Assembly: GCA_964423195.1 (NCBI GenBank)
Contig: CAYRDY010000002.1
Coordinates: 1-56,733, forward strand
Source of the DNA: CAKRHR01 sp964423195
GTDB lineage: Bacteria; Bacillota; Clostridia; Lachnospirales; Lachnospiraceae
Length of the DNA stretch: 56,733 bases
Reading direction: 5' to 3'
Notes under the pieces: model-generated
Databases searched by the model: none
What the model was told of the DNA's origin: nothing
What the model saw: the letters and a program-made list of their open reading frames with translations, nothing else
Program-made: the position numbers and the translations under genes
In this document: one piece after another, positions 8,297 to 17,641 of the stretch
Layout of the letters: every line of letters starts with the position of its first letter
Position numbering within the stretch: the first letter of the stretch is position 1

Positions 8297-9478
8297 TTAA
8301 GTCAAATCATTCAGCAGCGAATGCCCAATCGTATTTTCCGGCATCTTTAAATTAAAATTATCCGCGATCGTCGCGCCAATCACCGCAAAGCAATCCTGGT
8401 CTTCCAATTGATGGTGCTCTCTCATAGAAGGTGAATAAAGCAATAACGGCACGATTTCTTTTGTGTGATCCGTCCCCTTAAATGTTGGGTCATTGCCATG
8501 ATCCGCTGTGATCATCAGTAAATCATCGTCTCTCATGTTCTGTAAAAATGTGCCCAGTTTTTCGTCAAATTTCTCAAGCTCCATCCCATACCCCTGCGGG
8601 TTTCTTCTGTGTCCCCAAAGCGAGTCAAAATCTACTAAATTTGTAAAGCATAATCCCTCAAAATTTTTAGACTGCATTTCTATCGTCTGTGTCATTCCCT
8701 GAACACTGCTTTTAGACTTTAAAAATTCTGTGATACCTTCCCCATCAAAAATATCCACGATTTTTCCGATACTGATCACATCGTACCCAGCCTCATCGAG
8801 CACATTTAATACCGTTCTCCCAAAAGGCTTCAACGCGTAATCGTGCCTGTTTGCCGTCCTTACAAATTCTCCCTTGTGCTTTCCAATATATGGCCGCGCG
8901 ATGACACGGCCAACTTTCCATTCATCTCTCATTGTCAGTTCCCGCGCAATCCTGCAGCAGCGATAGAGCTCCTCAAGTCCAAAAGTTTCCTCATTGCCGC
9001 ATATTTGAAGGACAGAATCCGAAGATGTGTAGACAATCATATTGCCGGTGGCGATTTCTTCTTCCGCCAATTCATCTAAAATTTCCGTCCCGCTTGCGGA
9101 TTTATTGCCTATGATTTTATGTCCTGTCCGCCTCGATAGTTCATCGATCAATTCTTTTGGGAAGCCTGTCTCGGTAAACGTCTTAAATGGTGTTGTCACA
9201 TGTAGTCCCATCATCTCCCAGTGTCCCGTCATTGTGTCCTTCCCGACACTGGCCTCGAACAGGCGCGCCTGATAGCCATGGACATTCTCTTCTTCTCTCC
9301 TCAGCGGATGTAGCCTTGAGATTCCTAAGCGCAGCATATTCGGAATTTTAAGTTCCGGCACAGATTCATCGATATGCCCTAACGTGTCACTGCCCTCATC
9401 ACCATAAAGCGCCGCGTTTGGCATGGCACCAATCCCCAAAGAATCAATAACGATTAAAAATATACGTCTATATTTCAT
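8297..9478 (-). CDS. deoB: Phosphopentomutase
   Basis: 393 residues from ATG 9478, the usual family length. Alkaline-phosphatase-superfamily metal sites are visible: DSLGIGAMPNA near the N-terminus (Asp ligand), DHGNDPTFKGTDHTKE near residue 330 (Asp, His, His), and the conserved cap region. It converts ribose-1-phosphate or deoxyribose-1-phosphate to the 5-phosphates, linking nucleoside phosphorolysis to the pentose phosphate pathway. GTG 9499 and ATG 9490 upstream lack spacing; GGAGGA lies 7 nt before 9478. It follows deoD by 14 bp in the same operon. The product would also drain ribose-1-phosphate made by the nearby uridine phosphorylase. Confidence 0.95.
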   Translation of the reverse strand: MKYRRIFLIVIDSLGIGAMPNAALYGDEGSDTLGHIDESVPELKIPNMLRLGISRLHPLRREEENVHGYQARLFEASVGKDTMTGHWEMMGLHVTTPFKTFTETGFPKELIDELSRRTGHKIIGNKSASGTEILDELAEEEIATGNMIVYTSSDSVLQICGNEETFGLEELYRCCRIARELTMRDEWKVGRVIARPYIGKHKGEFVRTANRHDYALKPFGRTVLNVLDEAGYDVISIGKIVDIFDGEGITEFLKSKSSVQGMTQTIEMQSKNFEGLCFTNLVDFDSLWGHRRNPQGYGMELEKFDEKLGTFLQNMRDDDLLMITADHGNDPTFKGTDHTKEIVPLLLYSPSMREHHQLEDQDCFAVIGATIADNFNLKMPENTIGHSLLNDLT

Positions 9479-9492
9479 TTCCTGTTCCTCCA

Positions 9493-10200
9493 TCAGCACG
9501 CTTCTAATGCTACCCGCATCATTGAGGTAAAAGACTTTTGCCTTTCTTCCGCGGAAAGCTTCTCATTCGTCACAAAAGAATCGGATATTGTCAGTAGGCA
9601 CGCCGCATGCTTTTCTAAAACCTCAGCATTGTGAAATAATGCGAAACTCTCCATATCTATACACGCACAGCCATGTTTCTGGTGAATCATTTGATAATCA
9701 TCCATGTTTGCTTCGATATAAAACACATCACAGGAATGGACTTTTACCGGCTTCACTTCGATTCCGATTTTTTCCGCCGCACTTAAGATTTTCTTATTTA
9801 ATACAGGGCTTGGATACATCTCGTCTTTTAAGCATCCATTCTGGGTCTTCGCAAAACTGGATTCACTCCAGACGCAATCCGCGAGAACAACATCATTCAT
9901 TTTTAGTTCCGGCACATATGCACCCGCGGATCCTATGCGAATAATATGCTCTACATCATAAAAAGAATACAATTCATAAGAATAAATGCCAATAGACGGC
10001 ATACCCATGCCGCTGGCCATGACGGTTACCCGTTTCCCGTTGTATTCTCCGGTGTAAGCATACATGCAGCGTACCTCGTTGACGAGTTTCGCTTCCTTCA
10101 AAAAATTTTCCGCAATATACTTTGCTCTTAACGGATCGCCCGGCATGATAACCGTTCTTGCGATCTCTCCTTTTTTTGCCTGAATGTGTGGTGTTGACAC
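9493..10200 (-). CDS. deoD: Purine nucleoside phosphorylase, DeoD type
   Basis: 235 residues, hexameric-class PNP. Motifs: MPGDPLRAKYIAENFL (phosphate loop), HIIRIGSAGAY, NEVRCMYAYTGEYNGK, and ACIDMESFALFHNAEVL (ribose site Glu). It cleaves purine ribo- and deoxyribonucleosides to base plus (deoxy)ribose-1-phosphate. The start codon is GTG, with AAAGGGTGA six bases upstream. First gene of the deoD-deoB operon, divergent from the Crp/Fnr-type regulator at 10311. Pairing with uridine phosphorylase in the next operon gives the cell both purine and pyrimidine phosphorolysis. Confidence 0.94.
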   Translation of the reverse strand: MSTPHIQAKKGEIARTVIMPGDPLRAKYIAENFLKEAKLVNEVRCMYAYTGEYNGKRVTVMASGMGMPSIGIYSYELYSFYDVEHIIRIGSAGAYVPELKMNDVVLADCVWSESSFAKTQNGCLKDEMYPSPVLNKKILSAAEKIGIEVKPVKVHSCDVFYIEANMDDYQMIHQKHGCACIDMESFALFHNAEVLEKHAACLLTISDSFVTNEKLSAEERQKSFTSMMRVALEAC

Positions 10201-10228
10201 CTTAAATCACCCTTTTCTATGCTTTCTC

Positions 10229-10257
10229 TTGACATCACAGATATCATAGGATAAAGT
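10229..10257 (+). promoter_or_regulatory. SigA-type promoter for the Crp/Fnr regulator
   Basis: TTGACA (10229-10234), a 17-bp spacer and TAAAGT (10252-10257) lie about 54 bp before the ATG. The opposite strand of the same 110-bp interval must hold the deoD promoter (weak TTGTCC...TATCCT seen), so the regulator could control both directions. Confidence 0.6.
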
Positions 10258-10310
10258 AAGAGAGGAAAAAAGGACAACTGGCACTTTTTTTAAAAAATTA
10301 AGGAGAATAT

Positions 10311-11021
10311 ATGAATTTTTCGAAATCAAATTTAACAGCGGAACAGTCAGATTTTCTTAATCACTTTTTTATGAACTGCCCTGACTCATTCCGGACAAAT
10401 ATCATTTTTAAGACATTCCCGCCAAAATCCATATTGATTAATACTGCGGACAGCTGCTCTTTTGTCTATATATTACTCAGTGGTAAACTGCAGGCCATCG
10501 AAGAGCAGGTCGTCGATATGGATTATGAATTTACCCAGTTTCCGGCAATCGATATCATCGGTGACTATGAACTCTTTACCCAGGACACCTATCGGATTAT
10601 CACTGTGGCCGCGTTGGAGCCTTCGCTCTGTCTCGTCATACCCTCGAATGCCTACCTGAGTTGGATACGTACGGATGCAAATGCGCTATTTATCCGTATC
10701 AAAATACTATTGCGCCAACTAATTAAACAGACGCAATTTGAAAGGCAGAATTTCTTTTTCAGTAATAGAGAAAGATTTCTCTTCTTTATTTATAAGGAAT
10801 ATACAGACGTACAAAAAACTTCAAAGGAAATCACAGTAAATCTTACCCATAATGAAATCGCAGCCCACCTTGGCTGTTCGCTGAGAACTGTAAATCGACT
10901 TGTCAAAGAATTGCAAGCGGAAGAATTGATAACCATCATACATGGAAAAATTCATATAAACCAGAAACAAATCATCCGGATCGAAAAAATCGTACAATCG
11001 AAACTGAGAATGTCGCTATGA
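10311..11021 (+). CDS. Crp/Fnr-family transcriptional regulator
   Basis: 236 residues. Residues about 30-130 form a cyclic-nucleotide-binding-like beta barrel (SFVYILLSGKLQAIEE). A dimer helix and a C-terminal winged HTH follow (LTHNEIAAHLGCSLRTVNRLVKELQAEELITI, about 180-211). There is no N-terminal Cys cluster of the Fnr type and no clear cAMP Arg/Glu signature, so the effector is unknown. AAGGAG stands 6 nt before the ATG. It is divergent from deoD-deoB with 110 bp between starts, which makes it the natural candidate regulator of nucleoside catabolism (inference). A strong shared terminator follows. Confidence 0.88.
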   Translation: MNFSKSNLTAEQSDFLNHFFMNCPDSFRTNIIFKTFPPKSILINTADSCSFVYILLSGKLQAIEEQVVDMDYEFTQFPAIDIIGDYELFTQDTYRIITVAALEPSLCLVIPSNAYLSWIRTDANALFIRIKILLRQLIKQTQFERQNFFFSNRERFLFFIYKEYTDVQKTSKEITVNLTHNEIAAHLGCSLRTVNRLVKELQAEELITIIHGKIHINQKQIIRIEKIVQSKLRMSL

Positions 11022-11036
11022 CATCTATTAAAAAAG

Positions 11037-11072
11037 GCTCTCCGAATTCTCTCCGGAGAGCGCTTTTTTTAT
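11037..11072. terminator. Bidirectional intrinsic terminator
   Basis: GCTCTCCG (11037-11044) pairs with CGGAGAGC (11054-11061), followed by GCTTTTTTTATTTTT on the plus strand and preceded by an A-run that serves the minus strand. It separates the convergent regulator and ADP-ribosylglycohydrolase genes and overlaps the end of the latter. Confidence 0.85.
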
Positions 11073-11866
11073 TTTTGATATTTCTCAAATTCATCCAGGA
11101 CTTCCAGCATATCCTCAGGGATCCGTCTTCTGCACTCCAGCCGCAGATTTTCTGGAACACCGTAAAATGCCTCGGCGATGCTCCCCGCGATCGCTGTCAG
11201 CGTATCGCAGTCGCCGCCCAGAGATACCGCCAGGCGAATGACATCCTCAAAATCCTGTCCCTCTAAAAATGCGGTGATCGCCTCAGGGACCGTCTGCTGG
11301 CAGCTTTCCACGTGATGGTAGCCCGGCCTGATCTCATCGCAGGTACGGCTCAGATCATAGTGAAAATTTTCTTCGATATAGGTCCTGATCTCATTTTTGC
11401 TCTCGCCGTTCCTGGCGAGATAGATCGCGCCGGCGGTCGCCTGCGCGCCTTTGATTCCCTCAGGGTGATTGTGTGTCACCGCCGCGGTGGCTCTGGCGAC
11501 CTCCAATGTCCGCTCCAGCGAATCATACAGCCATCCCGCCGCGGAAACTCTCATGGCGGAACCGTTTCCATAGCTCCCATACGGTTTGGGATCCTCCGTC
11601 ATCAGCCAGTAACTGAATCTGGTGCCGTAACCGGCATACGGATATCTGTTGCCCCACCATTTCATACGCTCCGTGACAGCCTTCTCTATCTGTTCCACAG
11701 AAGCGTCTTTTCCTATTTTTAAGAGAGCCTCCGCGACCGCGACCGTCATCACGGAATCATCTGTATAGGAACAACCCTCACTGAATAATTCAAAATCTTT
11801 ACTCTTATCTCCTCTGTCAAATTCAAAAGGGCTGCCGATGATATCTCCTAAAATCGCTCCGTACAT
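11069..11866 (-). CDS. ADP-ribosylglycohydrolase family protein (DraG/ARH-like)
   Basis: 265 residues, all-alpha, cytosolic. The two metal-binding signatures are present: YTDDSVMTVAVAEALL near residue 34 and SLGGDCDTLTAIAGSIAEAFYG near residue 217, with the N-terminal GAILGDIIGSPFEF start. The family removes ADP-ribose from proteins or small molecules, or hydrolyses related nucleosides. No partner ADP-ribosyltransferase is seen here. The ATG has GGGGTGA upstream, and a promoter TTGAAT-17 bp-TATAAT is located at 11901-11929. It stands alone as a single-gene unit. Confidence 0.85.
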   Translation of the reverse strand: MYGAILGDIIGSPFEFDRGDKSKDFELFSEGCSYTDDSVMTVAVAEALLKIGKDASVEQIEKAVTERMKWWGNRYPYAGYGTRFSYWLMTEDPKPYGSYGNGSAMRVSAAGWLYDSLERTLEVARATAAVTHNHPEGIKGAQATAGAIYLARNGESKNEIRTYIEENFHYDLSRTCDEIRPGYHHVESCQQTVPEAITAFLEGQDFEDVIRLAVSLGGDCDTLTAIAGSIAEAFYGVPENLRLECRRRIPEDMLEVLDEFEKYQK

Positions 11867-11900
11867 AAAATCACCCCGTTTTTTTCCTTTTTTTCATTAT

Positions 11901-11929
11901 AAGGCACTTTTGTCTAAAATTCAATAAAG
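11901..11929 (-). promoter_or_regulatory. SigA promoter of the ADP-ribosylglycohydrolase gene
   Basis: On the minus strand TTGAAT, a 17-bp spacer and TATAAT lead to an ATG about 35 bp downstream. The -10 is perfect and the -35 matches 4 of 6. It lies between the gene and the 90-bp inverted-repeat element. Confidence 0.65.
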
Positions 11930-11937
11930 GATATTCC

Positions 11938-12027
11938 TGATTATTCCGCACTCCCGTCTCACCCTGGCTGCAGTTTAGCGCAGGCTGGACGCGCTTTTGC
12001 GCATGGGCTGATTGCCCGGAATAATCA
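11938..12027. repeat. 90-bp element bounded by 11-bp perfect inverted repeats
   Basis: TGATTATTCCG (11938-11948) and CGGAATAATCA (12017-12027) are exact inverted repeats around a clearly GC-richer core that contains GCGC-TTTT-GCGC and three GGCTG motifs. It lies upstream of the promoter of the ADP-ribosylglycohydrolase gene, so it is not that gene's leader. It could be a small RNA, a MITE-like element or a large operator. No riboswitch family was recognised. Confidence 0.5.
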
Positions 12028-12035
12028 CCATCCCA

Positions 12036-12082
12036 AAAAAATTGCCGCCCCACGGAATTGATCCGTCGAACGGCAATTTTTT
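12036..12082. terminator. Intrinsic terminator, usable on both strands
   Basis: AAAAAATTGCCG (12036-12047) and CGGCAATTTTTT (12071-12082) form a 12-bp stem with A- and T-tracts on both sides and an inner ACGGA/TCCGT hairpin. It ends transcription of the small gene at 12117-12269. Confidence 0.75.
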
Positions 12083-12116
12083 ACATTATCAAATGAAATA
12101 CAGTTTGCCGCATGGA

Positions 12117-12269
12117 TCACTCGACCGATGCAACAACGGTGTATTCAGGAGCAGATGTCTGATGATCATATGTCATTTTTGCGGTACTAAATCCGAGACA
12201 GAGGGTAAGTACAATGATAAATGACATAAATGTTGCTCCGAGTTCTTTGAAAAATGCTTTGTTCATCAT
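12117..12269 (-). CDS. 50-residue single-pass membrane peptide, unknown
   Basis: The reading frame begins at ATG 12269 and stops with TGA at 12117. The protein starts MMNKAFFKELGATFMSFIIV, giving a short basic head, one hydrophobic helix (about residues 11-30) and a polar tail of 20 residues ending VVASVE. GGAGGA lies 7 nt before the start. A promoter TTGCAA-16 bp-TATAAT (12318-12345) and a terminator at 12036-12082 frame it as an independent unit. No Cys cluster or toxin-like motif is seen. It might be a small regulator of a membrane protein or a type I toxin-like peptide, but nothing in the sequence decides this. Confidence 0.6.
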   Translation of the reverse strand: MMNKAFFKELGATFMSFIIVLTLCLGFSTAKMTYDHQTSAPEYTVVASVE

Positions 12270-12317
12270 AACTGATTCCTCCATTTCTTTTTTTTAGTTG
12301 TCCTCTTGACAATGATC

Positions 12318-12364
12318 ATTATATTTCAGAATGGAGGATTTGCAATCACCCGTTATGGGTGATT
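12318..12364 (-). promoter_or_regulatory. Promoter of the 50-aa gene with an overlapping dyad
   Basis: On the minus strand TTGCAA (12340-12345), 16 bp, TATAAT (12318-12323). A dyad AATCACCC-gttat-GGGTGATT at 12344-12364 touches the -35, so a repressor could act there. The dyad is also followed by a T-rich run on the plus strand. Confidence 0.5.
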
Positions 12365-12404
12365 TTAAAAAAATTTTTTAGGTTTCTTGCGCAGATAACC
12401 GTTT

Positions 12405-12429
12405 GGCCGCCTGAAAAATCCAGACGGCC
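12405..12429 (-). terminator. Hairpin after the frameshifted coiled-coil gene
   Basis: GGCCGCCTG (12405-12413) pairs with CAGACGGCC (12421-12429), 9 bp with one wobble and a 7-nt loop. The U-tract on the minus strand is weak. Probably the 3' end of the transcript. Confidence 0.4.
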
Positions 12430-12463
12430 GACGCTCTCTGCTCTGTACTTATCTGTTTTATGC

Positions 12464-12677
12464 CTATCTCTCCACGAGGTTTTTAATGTCCTCGACACTC
12501 AAACCTTTTTCAGCCATATAATCACTCAACTCAGCAATCTGATTCTGCTTGATCTGATCTTCCAGATCTTTTTTTTTCTTTTTTCAGCTCGACAAGGCTT
12601 GCCTCCAGACCGCTGATATCAGCTGTAACTTTTGCAAGTTTTTCTTCCAAAGTGAGTTTTTTCTTTCCTCTTGGCAT
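12464..12677 (-). pseudogene. Small coiled-coil protein gene interrupted at a 9-A run
   Basis: AGGAGGAATTTGAT leads into ATG 12677 and a protein starting MPRGKKKLTLEEKLAKV, rich in Lys/Glu/Leu heptads. After codon 33 the minus strand has GAAAAAAAAAG (nine A, complement at 12559-12567 region). In the nine-A frame translation ends at a TGA near 12525 after 50 codons. With eight A it continues DLEDQIKQNQIAELSDYMAE and ends VEDIKNLVER at TAG 12464, giving 70 residues. The second half plainly belongs to the same coiled-coil protein, so this is a one-base frameshift, a sequencing error, or transcriptional slippage. Similar basic small coiled-coil proteins occur in Clostridia without known function. 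A promoter lies at 12723-12751. Confidence 0.6.
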
Positions 12678-12722
12678 ATCAAATTCCTCCTGTAAAATAA
12701 TTAATCTTTTGTGATTATCCTT

Positions 12723-12751
12723 ACTTTATCATAAATAGAATTAAAAGTAAA
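12723..12751 (-). promoter_or_regulatory. Promoter of the coiled-coil gene
   Basis: Minus strand TTTACT (12746-12751), 17 bp, TAAAGT (12723-12728), about 45 bp before the start codon. Fair matches to the SigA boxes. Confidence 0.45.
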
Positions 12752-13390
12752 CTTTTTATTTTATATTTCAATCAAATTTTTTTGTCCGCTCTGTTTTTTT
12801 ACAATATTGTTACATGACAGAAAATATATTCCATTTTTATTTATAAATTATGTAGTAATTGTTTCTTAATTATTTCGTAATGAACTTTATATTCTTTTTA
12901 TCTCGTGCGCACAGAATGTTCACAATTATTGTTTATACTAAATATCGTAGTAAGTTAAACCTCCCTTATTTTTTAACTATTACATTTATAGATTTTTCAT
13001 TTTTTCATAATCTGGGGGTGCTGACTGGCAGTGCCCCCTATCCTCCAAAAACAGTCCGTTCCGCCGACGGACTATTTTTTTGCAAATTTTTCGCAAATAC
13101 TCTTCGCCGCCTGCGCGACTTATCACTACAAACAGAAGCCATCTGACCTGTTCTACTCTAAAAACCTCAGCAAGCGATTTTCATTCATGGTGGTGTCCCG
13201 CTTGCAGGGCATGGAAGTTTTCTCCGGAGACGGATTTTTTCATAATTGGGATAGCATTTTACAAAAATATCTGTTACAATACAGATAAATCACCTATGGA
13301 CTTTCATTCATGGCAAAAAGCCGCTTTTCGCAGCGCATAAATTTATAAAATCAAAGACGACGACCGTTCTGGTCTGGAGAGAGGAAAGAC
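12752..13390. other. About 640 bp without a convincing gene
   Basis: AT-rich on the left (12752-13010), then two hairpins (13016-13077), then a mixed stretch leading to the sensor gene at 13391. Open frames here (for example 12859-13146 plus) lack ribosome sites and have a Phe/Ser-rich random composition. The 12-mer TTTCATTCATGG occurs at 13179-13190 and 13302-13313. A palindrome ATCTGTTACAATACAGAT is at 13269-13286. Confidence 0.5.
13015..13077 (+). terminator. Two tandem hairpins, the second a strong intrinsic terminator
   Basis: GGGGGTGCTG and CAGTGCCCCC (13015-13039) form a 10-bp stem with two wobbles. It is followed by AGTCCGT-tccgccg-ACGGACT (about 13050-13070) and ATTTTTTT. No gene precedes it on the plus strand, so it may end a small non-coding RNA. 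Confidence 0.6.
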
Positions 13391-15712
<2,322 letters not shown>

Positions 15713-15723
<11 letters not shown>

Positions 15724-17272
15724 CTTTTTTAATTCGAATTGCCATATATTGTCTCTGAGGCAGATCTACTCTCGTGACGCCGGAGTGAATGCCCAGCGAT
15801 GTGATGGTCATATTCCAGGTATCAATCACTTCGACTTCATAGGATGCATCCGCCGGAAGGTAAATCATTCGGAAGGCCGGCTGGCAGATGCCCAGATAAT
15901 GAATCTCATAGTCACACACTTTCATCTCCCACGGCGATGTCGATGGCTCGTCATACTCGGAGACGCCGACCACCTCGTCAAAGAGGCCGCAGCCTAATTT
16001 TAAATATCTGCCCGGCGTTTCCTTGAGAATATCGAGCAGAAAAGCCAGGCGTTTGCCGCTCTCGCCTTTCAGGACACCGCCGTGCGACCACCAGAGAATA
16101 TCATTTTCATCCAGATAAGTCTCCCCGTGGCCGGCATGGCCGCCGCGCAAAAAGGCCTCCCAGAATCTGCGCACCATTTCCTGCGCCGTGATATTTCCCC
16201 AGCCGAGCTGAATATTTCCTTCATAGCAGATCTCGTCCCAGACGACCGGCTTTTTGTAGGTTTGAAGATATTCATCCGTGTTCTCGACATGCTTGTAGAA
16301 ATCCAGGCGCTGCATTGAACAGTGTGTCACCCACGGCTTGTGATAGTCATAAAAGGTCATGCAGTTGTGAATCGAACACATATGATGATAGGCATCTCTC
16401 TCAGAAATGATCGCCGCGTAGCGCTCCCAATCCTCGATACTTTTTGTGGTGATCAGATCATATTCATTGGCCAGCGACCACCAGACATTTCTGTAAGCGC
16501 TAAAGCGCGCCGTCACATATTTGACATACAGATCACAGCACTCCGCCTTCATGACATTCATGCCCCAGCGGTCATACGGGTGCATCAGAATGATGTCCGC
16601 CTCAATGCCCATATCCCGAAGCTGCCTGATGCGCAGATCAAAACGCCTGAAATGCTCCACATTCAAGCGGTAATAATTGAAATCGAGATCCAGATTCGGC
16701 TCCGCCATGCCCGGAAACAAAATACGATTCTCGTTCTCTTTTTTGAGCAAATTCTCATCCAGACCCTCAGAATGTCCCCGCTCATAAGGATAAGTGATCG
16801 GCTCTTTGAGATTATACTCATAAAATTTTGGGTAAATACAAAATCTGATCTTGTTGAAAGGATTTTCGCTCAGCGTCTTGAGCGTCTGCAGTTGCAGTGC
16901 CTCCTCCTGATTGACCCATGCGTAACAGGTCGTACCGATCGAGTAATAAGGCGTCCCGTCCTCATAGCCGAGATGGCATTGATCGATGACTTGCACGCGT
17001 CCGTGGTTCTTTTCAGAAGCCGGCAAGACTTCAAAACTGCCCTCCGTCACCTCATCCGAAAAACTGCCCTCGATCTTATAAGTATACACGCCTTCAAAAG
17101 ACGGCATAAAGCGCACTCTATAGGTATCGCCGCCGTCATAAAATCCGTCGACCGTGACCTTCTCGTGTTCGCCTTCGAATCTTCCTCTGATCTCATAATC
17201 CGTAAAAGGATTGCCATCCGACTTTCCCGAAACCTCCAATTCAATAAAATCCCACTTTTCAATTTGACGCAT
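15713..17272 (-). CDS. Glycosidase-like protein with DUF5060, DUF4038-type barrel and DUF5605
   Basis: 519 residues without a signal peptide, so cytosolic. Residues 1-85 form an immunoglobulin-like DUF5060 domain (DGGDTYRVRFMPSFEGVYTY). Residues about 95-420 form a TIM barrel with NVWWSLANEYDL (Glu270, likely acid/base) and PVVWDEICYEGN (Glu347 or Glu351, likely nucleophile). The end matches a DUF5605 beta domain. Relatives act on plant or host glycans (apiosidase-like and related activities), but this subtype has no assigned substrate that I can name. The RBS AAAGGAG precedes ATG. It stands alone, convergent with the sensor gene and divergent from the CLC gene. Confidence 0.75.
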
Positions 17273-17641
17273 GACCCGATCTCCTTTCTTTCATGGCAAT
17301 AATTAATAAAAATCTTTTTTAGTCCAGGACTCTGTTCCCGGCGCTAAAGCGTTGGCAAAATTTATATACGTATAATTAAACATCTATTTTATTTTAACTT
17401 AATTTTATTAAAATTTCAACCACAAATTTAAAAATATTTAAATAAATTTAACTGTTGATTTTTCATTTGATTTTCTTATAATTTTATGATAGAAAGAAAT
17501 GACATCTCAGATATATCTGAACTGTCACGGCGCCACGGATAAAATTCAATTGACGGGGCGCATAAAAAAATTTAAAAAACGTGAATTGAAAAGATTATAT
17601 CAATAAAACATATCAATAAAAATAGATAAGGAAAATCAGCT
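17273..17641. other. AT-rich divergent intergenic region and CLC leader
   Basis: About 370 bp between the glycosidase and CLC genes. 17360-17490 is strongly AT-rich. The CLC leader (17490-17641) contains the palindrome TCAGATATATCTGA (17507-17520) and TTCAATT/AATTGAA pairing (17546-17594 region). I looked for the fluoride riboswitch pattern (GGnGATGG... then ...CCTACC-like) and did not see it. Confidence 0.5.
17455..17482 (+). promoter_or_regulatory. Promoter of the CLC gene
   Basis: TTGATT (17455-17460), 16-bp spacer, TATAAT (17477-17482). This gives a leader of about 150 nt before the ATG at 17642. Confidence 0.65.

Noticed and set aside
11938..12027. c-di-GMP-I or other known riboswitch in the 90-bp element
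   Set aside because: A short CTAAAC-like resemblance exists on the minus strand, but the receptor and core sequences do not match, and the gene's promoter lies downstream of the element.
12859..13288. Overlapping plus-strand open frames of 85-95 codons before the sensor gene
   Set aside because: No ribosome sites, random-looking Phe/Ser/Arg-rich composition, and they cross two hairpins including a terminator.
16322..17302. 326-codon plus-strand open frame opposite the DUF5605 glycosidase
   Set aside because: Antisense shadow of a clearly recognisable enzyme gene with a proper ribosome site.
17483..17641. Fluoride (crcB) riboswitch before the CLC gene
   Set aside because: The conserved core pattern was looked for and not found; only unspecific pairing arms are present.
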